From Nitrospirales bacterium (GTDB lineage: Bacteria; Nitrospirota; Nitrospiria; Nitrospirales; UBA8639), in contig JALDRJ010000002.1 of NCBI GenBank assembly GCA_031315865.1, positions 765,147 through 829,146 on the forward strand: a stretch of 64,000 nt of DNA, in the 5' to 3' direction. The notes under the pieces were generated by a model. That model made no database searches, was not told the origin of the DNA, and saw only the letters and a list, made by a program, of their open reading frames with translations. Positions 18,257 through 27,070 of this stretch are shown here, piece by piece. Position 1 is the stretch's first letter. Each line of letters starts with the position of its first letter. Made by a program: the position numbers and the translations under genes.

Positions 18257-21196
18257 TTATGACGTCGTCATCTGGAAGTCGTCAAGATAGAGGAAGGATG
18301 GTCCGTCGGTGTCGATATCCTCAGCGACGCCAAAGTAGATCGTATAGGTCCCCGCACCCGGAAAATTGAAATAGGTCGTTTGGTAGCCGGTCATATTCCC
18401 GCCTGGACCACCAGGAATAAAAGACGACCCCTTGACACTGCCTAAGATCGTGAACTGAACCTCACTGCCGCTCGAATCCGTCACGTAGTAGAACGCGAGG
18501 TCATTGTACGTCCCACCGGGCGTATCCGCCGTTCCAAAGTTCCATTGGAATGACAGTTGGCTACCGTCCCCAACACGCACAGTCTGCTTGATCCCTTCAA
18601 ACTCTTTAATCGATATGCCCGTCTTTGCGTTAAAGGCAGCATTGGTGAATCCAAAGAACGCCTCGAGATTTCCATTATCCTGACCACTGGTTTCGGTATC
18701 GGGAGAATCTGCGAACGTTCGGATTCTGGCCTGATACGTCCCGTCAGGAGGCGTGATACCTAGATCTGACGCTTGCTCCAGCACGAGACTGGATGTCCCG
18801 TCAAAGACCGTGCCGATCGTCCCGGCGTACGTCCACCCGGCAAAATCGAAGTATTCTTCGAAGCTGCCATTTGAGACCCTGTTCAACACGGCCGTCTCCG
18901 CCAGCATAATGCCTCCGAGATTATCCACACCCGCGTCGGTGTAGGTACTCTGCGCGTTCTTCGTCCCCCATACAGTGACCTCGATGCTTCGCGTCCCGAC
19001 GGGAACCTCGACGTACGGAATCGTGAGGTCAGTCCAAGAATAGGCCGTGGCATTGTTGCTGACGGCCGCACTGCCTATCGGATTCCCCCCAGAAACCGCG
19101 TCATAAAAAGTGAGCTGCAAGCTCCCGTAGTCCCGTTTGAGAGCATCCGTCTGTCCATGACCGACTCCCGAGAGCGTCACAACCAATCCGCCAGCATCAA
19201 TATTCACAGAACAAGCGCTGACGGCAATCCGCTGCGAAAGACCAGTTCGATGAGTATTTCCTCCCGTCTCCCCATTTGTTTCGGCGCTGGCAAAATAGGT
19301 CCCGCCAGGCGCACTGGGCATATAATAGGAAGCTGTCGTGGCATTCCATTGATTCACTCCACCTTGGCCAAAGACATCCTCAGTTCGTGTCCAGCCTGTG
19401 AGGTCGCCAGTCTCGAACCCCGGGTTGATAATCGGCAGGAGCCAATTGGAACAAGTCCCGCTCAATGTAATTCCGACCACTGAATCCGATGATGAACTGG
19501 GGATCAGCCCCGCATCACTCCCATCAAACAACATGGTGGCCCTCCCGGCCGACAAGAGTCCTGTTCCCGTCAAATCCAACACAAAGACATCTTCGCTGTT
19601 GACCAGCAGATTGTTGTCACCCACTAACACACCATCCCCCACCGTCGTCGACAAAATCTGTCCGGCTTTTAAGGTCACATCGCCGACCTTCAGCGGGGTC
19701 TCGACCAATTCAAACGAATAGAAATAATCATCGGCATTGTACAAGTCCGTCAAGGTGCCGGCCGTAGTGTTTCCTGCCCAGAATGGAACGAATAATTTGA
19801 TTCCTGAGCGTATCGCCGTCCGCATCAAGAAAGAGCCAGCCTGGATGGTCGTCCCCCCCACTTTCGTCGCCGTTTCCACGAGCGACACCCCTTGCACACG
19901 AGCCCACCCCACATCCGATCCATCGAACAACATGAAAAACGTTCCTGAGGAATAGTCCCCTGGCTTCCAGGGACGAAACACATAGACATCTTTCTCTTCC
20001 ACAAACAATGAATTGTGACTCGTCATCGTGACATCGTGAATATCGGATGCCAGGATATCACCGGCTTTGAGATCGACCGTATTGGCGCCTGTACCAATCG
20101 TTATATCTCGCGACACGAAATGGAGTGACTCAACCACCGACGCTCCAAACTCCTGAAGATCGACCAGAGGCCCGCGGAATGTCCCAGCCGTCGTCCCGGC
20201 TGGCCCCGACTCGAACGTGAGACCTGGCTCGCCATAGGCGATCATCATATCGTTATTCCATGTGCCCACCCCGGATTTCCCGGTGGGAGCCCCCCAGGTC
20301 GTGAGCCAGAACTGCGCAGGCTCACCGCCGCATTCGACGCCTGGCACATGCCATTGTTTTCCCGCCTCACATGCTGGATCGAATTCAAACTCGACATCTG
20401 ACGTCAGGACGACCTGCAATTCCGGAGTCCCAAAGGTATTGGCCTCATCGAAGCTTAGAATCGTCCCGGGAAGATGGTACCGCTCATACGGCGCCAGGGT
20501 CCCACCCGATGAATGTGTCGTCGTTCCTCCAATTTGAAAGCTCCCGCCATTACCGACAGCAGATAAAGAAACTCTCAAAAAGGTGCTGGCCAGGTTTCCC
20601 CGATAGATATGCAATTCCGGATTCACCGATTCGTCCATTGACCACCATGTCGTAAATTCCGTCCCGTTGGAGATGGTCGGAGCCGCGTCAGCCACCCGGT
20701 TCGAAATCAAGAGAAATCGCGCATCGACCAGTGCCGTTTCTGCCAACCCGGTGCCGTTATTGAATCCGCTCATATTGGGATGGAGAACATAGTATCGTGG
20801 GAACAAGCGGTCGTTCCGTAAGAGCTGTGTAGAATCCAATGGCGAGTAACTCGTGTGAGCCGCAAGCGTCGGAGGCCACGTATGCGTACTCCGGAGATAG
20901 GTCGCCGAGCTCGACCCGATATGCTCAAGAATGTCATTTTCTGTCTCGTTGGCCTTCGTATTGAAGCTTGTGACCATATTCGGCAGCAGCGCGGTCGCCA
21001 AAATCACCACAATCGCCAACACTCCCATCATCGCGATGAGAGCAAACCCCTTATCATCAAGCTTTCCGCTCATCTTGTGGATGTTGGCCTTCAACTTTGA
21101 ATGAACCCTCGCTCGTCTTTTGCTCCAGGTCTCTTCTCCCCCGTCTTGCGTTTTGCAGCTCCCGGGAGAGGCGTCACGCGTTCCCCATTCATCCAT
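18257..21196 (-). CDS. Giant modular prepilin-like protein (979 residues) with lectin-like C-terminal modules
   Basis: The longest member of a pilin series. A leader of about 49 residues ends in a prepilin cleavage site (KLDDKG, then FALIAMMGVLAIVVILATAL), with Ala in place of the usual Glu5. The N-terminal block (to about 280) is shared with the 276- and 589-residue neighbours (FPRYYVLHPNMSGFNNGTGL, DARFLLISNRVADAAPTISN, ELHIYRGNLASTFL). Residues ~300-600 carry repeats of a module containing KPGDYSSGTFFMLFDGSDVG and ATMLFDGSDAGL. The last ~370 residues hold two jelly-roll-like modules starting NPGFETGDLTGW and NGSFEEYFDFAGW, typical of extracellular glycan-binding or PEP-CTERM-type ectodomains. 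The start at 21196 overlaps the upstream pilin stop by eight bases; an ATG at 21073 would give a more usual leader. Function as a tip adhesin is inference. Confidence 0.82.
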   Translation of the reverse strand: MDEWGTRDASPGSCKTQDGGEETWSKRRARVHSKLKANIHKMSGKLDDKGFALIAMMGVLAIVVILATALLPNMVTSFNTKANETENDILEHIGSSSATYLRSTHTWPPTLAAHTSYSPLDSTQLLRNDRLFPRYYVLHPNMSGFNNGTGLAETALVDARFLLISNRVADAAPTISNGTEFTTWWSMDESVNPELHIYRGNLASTFLRVSLSAVGNGGSFQIGGTTTHSSGGTLAPYERYHLPGTILSFDEANTFGTPELQVVLTSDVEFEFDPACEAGKQWHVPGVECGGEPAQFWLTTWGAPTGKSGVGTWNNDMMIAYGEPGLTFESGPAGTTAGTFRGPLVDLQEFGASVVESLHFVSRDITIGTGANTVDLKAGDILASDIHDVTMTSHNSLFVEEKDVYVFRPWKPGDYSSGTFFMLFDGSDVGWARVQGVSLVETATKVGGTTIQAGSFLMRTAIRSGIKLFVPFWAGNTTAGTLTDLYNADDYFYSFELVETPLKVGDVTLKAGQILSTTVGDGVLVGDNNLLVNSEDVFVLDLTGTGLLSAGRATMLFDGSDAGLIPSSSSDSVVGITLSGTCSNWLLPIINPGFETGDLTGWTRTEDVFGQGGVNQWNATTASYYMPSAPGGTYFASAETNGETGGNTHRTGLSQRIAVSACSVNIDAGGLVVTLSGVGHGQTDALKRDYGSLQLTFYDAVSGGNPIGSAAVSNNATAYSWTDLTIPYVEVPVGTRSIEVTVWGTKNAQSTYTDAGVDNLGGIMLAETAVLNRVSNGSFEEYFDFAGWTYAGTIGTVFDGTSSLVLEQASDLGITPPDGTYQARIRTFADSPDTETSGQDNGNLEAFFGFTNAAFNAKTGISIKEFEGIKQTVRVGDGSQLSFQWNFGTADTPGGTYNDLAFYYVTDSSGSEVQFTILGSVKGSSFIPGGPGGNMTGYQTTYFNFPGAGTYTIYFGVAEDIDTDGPSFLYLDDFQMTTS

Positions 21197-21884
21197 GCAT
21201 GAGGTAAATCAACATCTCCTTTGTCGTGATGTCATATTTCACACGACCGCGAAGTTGCCGCTCTGTTGCAGTACCGCCAAATCCTTTATCCAGGATCGAA
21301 TCCACGCGTTCAAAGTCTTGAAGCGTAATGTCGGAAAACGAGACATAGACCACGTTGGCCGAAGCCGGGATATCACTATTCGCATCGTCATTAAGATCCC
21401 ATGCACGGTTTGATCCCGTCGTCGCTGTCCCATACGCTTCTGGTGTTCTCGCCGGCATGCGAACCGTCGTGCCAAGTCCCGGAGGAGTCGTCGAAGAGAA
21501 CTTCGCGAGATAAGGCCCCTTGAACTTAACCCAACTATTGTTGCCGGTATTCAAAGGATCGGATTGATCCAGGGTCAATCGCGCAGGAAGTGATCGGCTA
21601 TTATTACTATTTCCGCTGTTTTCCACGGCCGGAACGCCTGAGACGTCTAATGGAAGAAGCGAACCGATGTCCGCATAATAATCAACGACGGCCGTTTCAT
21701 AGGTCTTAACCGCTGCGACCAAGGCATTCGCTTTTGATTCGGCCATAATCTCGAAGACTCTCGGGAGCAAGAGCGCGACAAGAACGGTCATGACAGCCAG
21801 TACGCCGATCATTTCGATCAAGGTAAAGCCGTCGCTCTTCCCTCGTTGTTCGATACTCAAGGTGGTCTGTATAGCTCTTTGCAT
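21189..21884 (-). CDS. MSHA-type prepilin, paralogue of the pilin at 28904-29569
   Basis: About 231 residues from the ATG at 21884 (GAAGGC shortly upstream); the open frame extends to 21938. The leader ends KSDG and cleavage would give FTLIEMIGVLAVMTVLVALL, a complete class III signal with Glu5. The body follows the same pattern as the pilin at 28904-29569: SKANALVAAVKTYETAVVDY, SLPARLTLDQSDPLNTG, KFKGPYLAKF, AWDLNDDANSDIP, and the end RGRVKYDITTKEMLIYLMHG. It is probably a major or minor subunit of the fibre. It lies ten bases after the 589-residue prepilin and overlaps the start of the 979-residue one, so the pilins form an operon. Confidence 0.85.
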   Translation of the reverse strand: MQRAIQTTLSIEQRGKSDGFTLIEMIGVLAVMTVLVALLLPRVFEIMAESKANALVAAVKTYETAVVDYYADIGSLLPLDVSGVPAVENSGNSNNSRSLPARLTLDQSDPLNTGNNSWVKFKGPYLAKFSSTTPPGLGTTVRMPARTPEAYGTATTGSNRAWDLNDDANSDIPASANVVYVSFSDITLQDFERVDSILDKGFGGTATERQLRGRVKYDITTKEMLIYLMHG

Positions 21885-21948
21885 GTTGCCTTCAACTATG
21901 GTTCTTCCGAATCTCATCGGCCGTATTTCGTCTTTCAATTGCTGCTGT

Positions 21949-23718
21949 TCACAGCGTTGGCGCCAGCGAAACCGCTTGTATATTTTCCGACGTCGTATTC
22001 AGTCCAACGTCCGCTCCCTCAAGGAGAAGTGTCGCATTGGCGACGGTTGCCCCCGATCCCATCGTCGTCGCAGAAATATCCAAATAAAATATGTCATATG
22101 GCCCGACATCCAAATCGTTCATGCCAACGTTTGTTTCCGCTTGGCCTAACGTGATGAGGAGATAACCCGGCTGAAGGGTCGTTCCCGCAAACGTCACGGC
22201 CTCTTCGATGACATCGAGGCCGACGACAGCTGTTCCTACACCAATATCAATATCACTGCCGTTTATCAGCGTTGAGGTCGTGCCGCTCGTTGTCCCAAGC
22301 CCCACCCCCATCGGCACAAAATACTGTATATTGTTCTGATTGCCGCCTGCTTCACTGAAAATGAATGTTCCGGCTTGCAAGTTCACGTCACCGACAGTCA
22401 CCGTGCGTTCGATCAACGAGATGCTCGTCGCATTATTCGCAAAGATCCCCCACCCTGTGAAATTATGCAGCAACATCAAAAATGTCCCTGAGGAATAGTC
22501 TCCAGGCTTGTCAGGACGAAAAATAAACAGATCGTTGGAGCCAACGGTCAGAGCGGTATTGCTGACTAACGCTTCAAAAGTGTTCGTTGAGAGCAACAGA
22601 TCCCCGGGCTTGACCTCCATCGTCGTCGTCACGCCGATCGTCATCTGAGTCGTGACGTAATGAATAGCCGAAATGCCGTTCACTCCCCCAAACGAGAATC
22701 CATCAAGAGAGACAGCCGACGAAAGGGTCCCACTCGTCAGTCCTGGCTCCCCCGCTAGATCAGGCATTCCGAATTGCAGCACCTCCCCATTCTGCCAGCT
22801 ATCCAGACACGGCGCGCCGCTAGGCGAAGGCACGTCTGTTGCTGTCGTCATCCATAGGGACCAGCATTCAGGGTTCGACGCCGGCATCGTCCTCCAGCGT
22901 GAACCAGCGGCGTGACAGGGGTCGTATCGATAACTCCTATCTTCCATGAGGGAGAATTGGACTTCTGGTGTGCCATAGGGGGAGACTTCATCGAGGGCAA
23001 TCATGGTTCCAGCGAGATGGTATTTCGTATGAATAAGCGCCGGTTTCGCGCGACAATCCCAATTGGTCGTCACATCCTCAATTCGATAGGCTCCTCTTGC
23101 CCCAGGAGCTTCTAGCGTCAACAAGCTGTACAGATCACTGACTTGACCTCGATGGATTTTGAGGTCCGGCGTGGAGGTTTCGTCTGTATCCCACCACGCG
23201 TCGAACTCCGCGGCGTTTGTAATCGTGGGAGCTGCGTCGTCGATCAGGCTAGAGATAAGAAGATACTGTGCGTCATCAAGCTCGTTCGAAGATAAGCCTG
23301 TCGCATTCGTGAGGCCTCTGACATCGGGATGCACGAAAAAATAACGAGGGAACCCGGCGTCATTCCGCGTCAATTGGAGAATGTCGGTGGGCAGATAATC
23401 AGGACTGAGCGACGCAAGATCTGGAGGCCAGGCGTGGGTTTCCCTGAGGTAGACTTCGATACCTTGCGCGATGCCTTGGAGTGTTGTGATTTCAGCATCG
23501 CGGACAGCCGCCTTGAGATGATTGATCACGGCCGGAGAGATCACCGCGCCAAGGATCGCGATGACCGCGATGACGCCGATAAACTCGAGAAAGGAAAACC
23601 CTCGGTTCGTCAGACGGAACGCATGAGGCGTGTGACGTGAGATGCAGGGAAAAGAACGTGATACGTCAAGCGTGAAGACTCTTATGCGATTGTTGACGAA
23701 ATAGAAAAGACGCCTCAA
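21949..23718 (-). CDS. Large modular prepilin-like protein (589 residues)
   Basis: A TTG start at 23718 is supported by AAGGA eight bases upstream; no in-frame ATG precedes the cleavage site. The leader ends RLTNRG and the mature protein begins FSFLEFIGVIAVIAILGAVI. Residues ~60-290 match the block of the 276-residue pilin (GIAQGIEVYLRETHAWPPDL, GFPRYFFVHPDVRGLTNATG, DAQYLLISSLIDDAAPTITN, DLKIHRGQVSDLYSLL). The C-terminal 300 residues are rich in Thr, Gly and Asp and include KPGDYSSGTFLMLLHNFTGW and NATLLLEGADVGLNT, the module also found in the 979-residue neighbour. It ends without lectin-like modules. It is probably exported and assembled with the pilus as a minor, exposed subunit. Confidence 0.82.
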   Translation of the reverse strand: MRRLFYFVNNRIRVFTLDVSRSFPCISRHTPHAFRLTNRGFSFLEFIGVIAVIAILGAVISPAVINHLKAAVRDAEITTLQGIAQGIEVYLRETHAWPPDLASLSPDYLPTDILQLTRNDAGFPRYFFVHPDVRGLTNATGLSSNELDDAQYLLISSLIDDAAPTITNAAEFDAWWDTDETSTPDLKIHRGQVSDLYSLLTLEAPGARGAYRIEDVTTNWDCRAKPALIHTKYHLAGTMIALDEVSPYGTPEVQFSLMEDRSYRYDPCHAAGSRWRTMPASNPECWSLWMTTATDVPSPSGAPCLDSWQNGEVLQFGMPDLAGEPGLTSGTLSSAVSLDGFSFGGVNGISAIHYVTTQMTIGVTTTMEVKPGDLLLSTNTFEALVSNTALTVGSNDLFIFRPDKPGDYSSGTFLMLLHNFTGWGIFANNATSISLIERTVTVGDVNLQAGTFIFSEAGGNQNNIQYFVPMGVGLGTTSGTTSTLINGSDIDIGVGTAVVGLDVIEEAVTFAGTTLQPGYLLITLGQAETNVGMNDLDVGPYDIFYLDISATTMGSGATVANATLLLEGADVGLNTTSENIQAVSLAPTL

Positions 23719-23733
23719 GGATGATATCCTTCA

Positions 23734-24561
23734 TCATGTCTGACAGGTCGAACCCAGGGCATTCCATCGCGAACCCGCGTAACAATCCGGATTGAATTGA
23801 TAGCCTGCGTCGAAGGTCAGCGTAAAATTCAGTTCTGAATTTCCGTTCGAAAACGTATCCGCTTCATCCAGTTCTATCGGCGTCCCCACCAGATGATAAT
23901 TGCCATAGGACGTTAATCTCCCTCCTCCGGAGTTCGTCGCCGTCCCATCGATTCGGTAACTCCCTCCATCCCCGACTGCACTCACGCTGACCAGATGAAA
24001 CAGCCTGCCCATGTGGCCACGGTAAATTTCGACATCTGGTGTTGTCGTCGTATCGGTATTCCACCAGACATCGAATTGCGCCCCGTTTGTGATCGTTGGA
24101 TTGGCGTCTGCCGCGAGATTGGAGATCAGGAGAAATCGCGCATCTGGCAGATCGCTGCCCGTTATCCCCATCGCATTGTTAAAGCTTCCCATGTCCGGAT
24201 GCACGAAAAAATACCGGGGAAACCCTCGTTCATTCGTCCCGATCCGGGTTGAAGCAATCGGCACATAATCAGGGCTCAAGGATGGAAGGTTGGCAGGCCA
24301 CGAACGGTTTTCTCGCAAATAGACTTCGATGCCTTTGGCGATATCTTCCAAATACATGGCTTCGTGGTCTCGCGCCGCGATATTCAAATGTTTGACGAAT
24401 TGTGGAGCCAGCAGCCCACCCAGGATTGCCAACACGGCTAACACACCGAGCATTTCGATTAACGTAAATCCGTTGTTCGTGTCTCGTCGTCCATTGTTCA
24501 TTGATCGCGAAAGTAACGCCAACACTCCTCTAGCGCGATACTGATCAGCGATGGATAACAT
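23734..24561 (-). CDS. MSHA-type prepilin-like protein (about 275 residues)
   Basis: The start is the ATG at 24561, just after GTG, with GAGGAG a few bases upstream. The leader is long (about 31 residues) and ends RRDTNNG before FTLIEMLGVLAVLAILGGLL, a canonical class III signal with Glu5. The mature domain shows IAKGIEVYLRENRSWPANLP, GFPRYFFVHPDMGSFNNAMG, DARFLLISNLAADANPTITN and DVEIYRGHMGRLFHLVSVSA. This block is the minimal form of the series completed by the 589- and 979-residue proteins. Three cysteines near the C-terminus (NPDCYAGSRW; STCQT) could form a disulfide. First gene of the second pilin operon, facing the PEP-CTERM gene. Confidence 0.83.
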   Translation of the reverse strand: MLSIADQYRARGVLALLSRSMNNGRRDTNNGFTLIEMLGVLAVLAILGGLLAPQFVKHLNIAARDHEAMYLEDIAKGIEVYLRENRSWPANLPSLSPDYVPIASTRIGTNERGFPRYFFVHPDMGSFNNAMGITGSDLPDARFLLISNLAADANPTITNGAQFDVWWNTDTTTTPDVEIYRGHMGRLFHLVSVSAVGDGGSYRIDGTATNSGGGRLTSYGNYHLVGTPIELDEADTFSNGNSELNFTLTFDAGYQFNPDCYAGSRWNALGSTCQT

Positions 24562-24564
24562 CAC

Positions 24565-25071
24565 TCTCCTCTACAAGAAATGGGAAACGGGACACGTTTT
24601 TCGGCCATGAACGCAAACCCTCGTGTCTTCTTTCGACACAATTTCTCTTTTTCTTAACAGTCTCTAACGAATCCTGCACGACTCGCATTCTAATAGTATG
24701 AGCTCTTCTCGCTGGTACCTTCTAAGTGTCGCTCCCCTTTACACATTGTTATCCGAAAATCATGCTCGTCATTTATCTGTTGTGATTCGTTCGTTGAGAT
24801 TGTCCTCAGTTTTTCTTCCTTCTTCGACGCTTTAAGGAATTTCTCAAAGAACAATCGTTTGGTTTTTTGACAGTGCCTTGAAGACCGGCAAAAGAACTCA
24901 TCGTCTTTCGTTTTCGATGAGCATGCATTGGTATCTCGTTCTCTCACATATCTCTCCGTTCCTATCAATTCTTGAGCGGCCATCAACATTGGGACCTTGG
25001 CATCTCAATTGCTCAGACTATGAGAGACATTAAATTTTCTTTCTGTACAACCGAAGTTCTTGCTATCTATC
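24565..25071. other. Divergent intergenic region between a prepilin operon and a PEP-CTERM gene
   Basis: About 500 bases separate the leftward prepilin operon from the rightward gene at 25087, so promoters for both should lie here. The only shared signal I can point to is GCTTTAAGGAATTTC at 24829-24843, which recurs as GCTTTAGGGAATTTC at 29701-29715 upstream of another prepilin gene. A 99-codon leftward frame (24690-24989) shows no family pattern, is very rich in Lys, Glu and Ser and is probably chance. Confidence 0.5.
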
Positions 25072-25078
25072 AAGGAGG
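25072..25078 (+). promoter_or_regulatory. Strong ribosome-binding site AAGGAGG deciding the PEP-CTERM start
   Basis: AAGGAGG lies eight bases before the ATG at 25087. It rules out the upstream in-frame start at 25060 and gives a protein beginning with a proper signal peptide. Confidence 0.85.
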
Positions 25079-25086
25079 TTCGCATT

Positions 25087-25746
25087 ATGAAACGCGTATC
25101 AATTTTCGGTCTTTGCTTGACGGCCATTTTGGCGTGTGGAACGGGAACCACCGCGTTGGCCATGCCCATGGCGGCCAGTTCGTGTAATGATGCCTTTGGG
25201 TCAATAACGGCGACAGGTCGCGGCGACTACGATGCCTGTATCGGTCCCAATTCGGGGAATGAGGGCGCCATGAACTTCGCTGCCCTGTTGGCAGCCATCA
25301 ACGGTGGGGTCTTCGATGGGATCACGAATTGGACGCCTGACGCCAAATATGATTCCGGCACGAGTATGGTCGATGCTGGTCCGAACGCGTCAGACTTTAC
25401 GATGACCGGTCAGCCCGGCAATTCAGGAACGTGGAGTATCGACACTCCAACCACTGATGCTATCGTTCTAACCCTCAAGACCAATACCTTCTGGAGTGCC
25501 TATTACTTCGCGAGTGGTGTAGCTACAAGCGGGGGGAATTGGGATACCCTGGGAGTCTCAATTAATCACGGACAAGGACAAGGAATTTCTCATAGTACGA
25601 TTTCTTTCGCGCCGGGAAACACCCCTCCTCCTCCAGGGGGAGAAGTTCCGGAGCCTTCTACGGTCCTCCTCTTTGGTTCAGGGTTGGCCGGACTCGGGTA
25701 TTGGCGATGGAAGAAAGGAAACCAGAGCGAAGCAGTTTCGTCATAA
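25087..25746 (+). CDS. PEP-CTERM sorting domain protein
   Basis: A 219-residue secreted protein. A signal peptide (MKRVSIFGLCLTAILACGTG, cleavage probably near ALAMP) precedes a ~160-residue ectodomain of no known fold (ASSCNDAFGSITATGRGDYD; TNTFWSAYYFASGVATSGGN). The C-terminus is a textbook PEP-CTERM signal: VPEPST, a hydrophobic helix (VLLFGSGLAGLGYW) and a basic RWKK. Proteins of this type are cut and anchored or released by an exosortase, here not in the window. It is transcribed against the surrounding pilus genes, with its own ribosome-binding site and terminator, so it is a separate unit placed inside the locus. A surface or matrix role together with the pilus is only a guess. Confidence 0.9.
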   Translation: MKRVSIFGLCLTAILACGTGTTALAMPMAASSCNDAFGSITATGRGDYDACIGPNSGNEGAMNFAALLAAINGGVFDGITNWTPDAKYDSGTSMVDAGPNASDFTMTGQPGNSGTWSIDTPTTDAIVLTLKTNTFWSAYYFASGVATSGGNWDTLGVSINHGQGQGISHSTISFAPGNTPPPPGGEVPEPSTVLLFGSGLAGLGYWRWKKGNQSEAVSS

Positions 25747-25768
25747 ATACAGTGCACGATACACAACA

Positions 25769-25806
25769 CAAGGCCTTCGCTTTTCCATAGGCGAAGGCCT
25801 TGTTTC
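25769..25806 (+). terminator. Intrinsic terminator after the PEP-CTERM gene, probably bidirectional
   Basis: An 11-bp perfect stem (AAGGCCTTCGC / GCGAAGGCCTT) around a ten-base loop, followed by TGTTT on the plus strand. It is 23 bases after the stop at 25746 and also faces the end of mshG (25865), which it may terminate on the minus strand. Confidence 0.8.
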
Positions 25807-25864
25807 GTGAAGTGCTAAAGAACGTTTTTCATCCTAACTTTCCTGTGACAGATCACGCGCTCCC

Positions 25865-27070
25865 TCAGCGCATGCCTCCCATCAGGCTCATCATGGGAAG
25901 GAAGATGGACACAGCGACGATACCCACCGTTCCGATCAACCCAACCGTGATCATCGGTTCCATGATGCCAAAGATCTTTTTGACCCGCCGTGGAATTTCT
26001 TCGTTGTAATAATGCGCCACATGCAGCATGGTTTGATCCAGGCGACCAGCCGCCTCACCGACTGAAACCATTTGAATCAAGATTGAAGGAAAGACCGGAT
26101 GGAGCCGGAGCGCATTGCTGATGGTCGCGCCTTCCGATACATCCTGCTCCACTTTCTTGAGGGCCTTGGCGATGACGAGATTGCCGACCAACCGCTGACA
26201 CAAGCTCAGCCCCTGCAGCACAGGAATGCCGGCTTTGTACAGCACTCCAAAGTTATGCGTGAACCGTGAAAGCGCGACCATACTCTTGAGCGGGCCGAAA
26301 ACCGGTATCTTCAGCATCCAGGTGTCCCACAACAAGGCAAAACCCGGGACCCGGGACTTGCTCGCTATTATGCCCACAGGTATGCCGATTAGCAGAATTG
26401 CCCATACCCACCAGGTATTTTCCATAAACTTGCTAAACGCCAGGACCACGACCGTGACGAAGGGAAGCGGAACATTCAGACTTTCAAGGATCGGCGTGAA
26501 GCGGGGAATGACAAAGGTAAACATCAGAATAAAGAGTGCGAGGACAGCCGTCAGGATCGTGGTGGGATAGATGACGGCCTGACGGACTTCTCCTTTCATC
26601 CGTTCTACCCATTCCAGGTATCGCTGCAACTCCACAAACGTCTCAGGCAATGTCCCACTTTCTTCACCAGCCTGCACGAGGTTCACGACGAGTTGAGGAA
26701 AGACGCGGGGATACTGACTCATGGCTGTATGCAGAGGAACGCCTGTCTCAACCGTACGCCACACTCTATCTAAAACGAGGCCAAACTGCGGGGTTGATGC
26801 TTCCTGAGCTAGATTGATCAACGAGGTGAGGACCGGCACACCGGCTTGCGACAGACTCGACATGTGTGTGACAAATTCGAGTATGACCTGCGGTTTCACT
26901 TTGACAGTGCCATGTGACCCTGTCGCCACTTCGCGAGTTTCTTTGGCCTCTATGAGGAGTTTTCCACCCTCCTTCAATCGTCCTCGAAGATCATCGACAT
27001 TCTCGGCCGCCAGGACCCCTTTCTGAGTGCCGCCTTGCTGGTCAACGGCCCGGTATTTATAGTTAGCCAT
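25865..27070 (-). CDS. mshG: MshG-like inner-membrane platform protein (GspF/PilC family)
   Basis: 401 residues with the two duplicated T2SF/GspF domains: the first around 68-190 (FVTHMSSLSQAGVPVLTSLI, then RVFPQLVVNLVQAGEESGTL) and the second around 270-390 (RFTHNFGVLYKAGIPVLQGL, then HPVFPSILIQMVSVGEAAGR). Membrane helices at about 167-190 (IYPTTILTAVLALFILMF), 215-235 and 372-395 (ITVGLIGTVGIVAVSIFLP). The N-terminal YKYRAVDQQGGTQKGVLAAE is the usual family start. It is the inner-membrane platform on which pilins are extracted, working with the ATPase MshE, whose gene it overlaps by eight bases. Confidence 0.93.
   Translation of the reverse strand: MANYKYRAVDQQGGTQKGVLAAENVDDLRGRLKEGGKLLIEAKETREVATGSHGTVKVKPQVILEFVTHMSSLSQAGVPVLTSLINLAQEASTPQFGLVLDRVWRTVETGVPLHTAMSQYPRVFPQLVVNLVQAGEESGTLPETFVELQRYLEWVERMKGEVRQAVIYPTTILTAVLALFILMFTFVIPRFTPILESLNVPLPFVTVVVLAFSKFMENTWWVWAILLIGIPVGIIASKSRVPGFALLWDTWMLKIPVFGPLKSMVALSRFTHNFGVLYKAGIPVLQGLSLCQRLVGNLVIAKALKKVEQDVSEGATISNALRLHPVFPSILIQMVSVGEAAGRLDQTMLHVAHYYNEEIPRRVKKIFGIMEPMITVGLIGTVGIVAVSIFLPMMSLMGGMR

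Noticed and set aside
24690-24989. A 99-codon leftward frame in the pilin/PEP-CTERM intergenic region
   Set aside because: No family pattern, no ribosome-binding site, and it lies where divergent promoters are expected.
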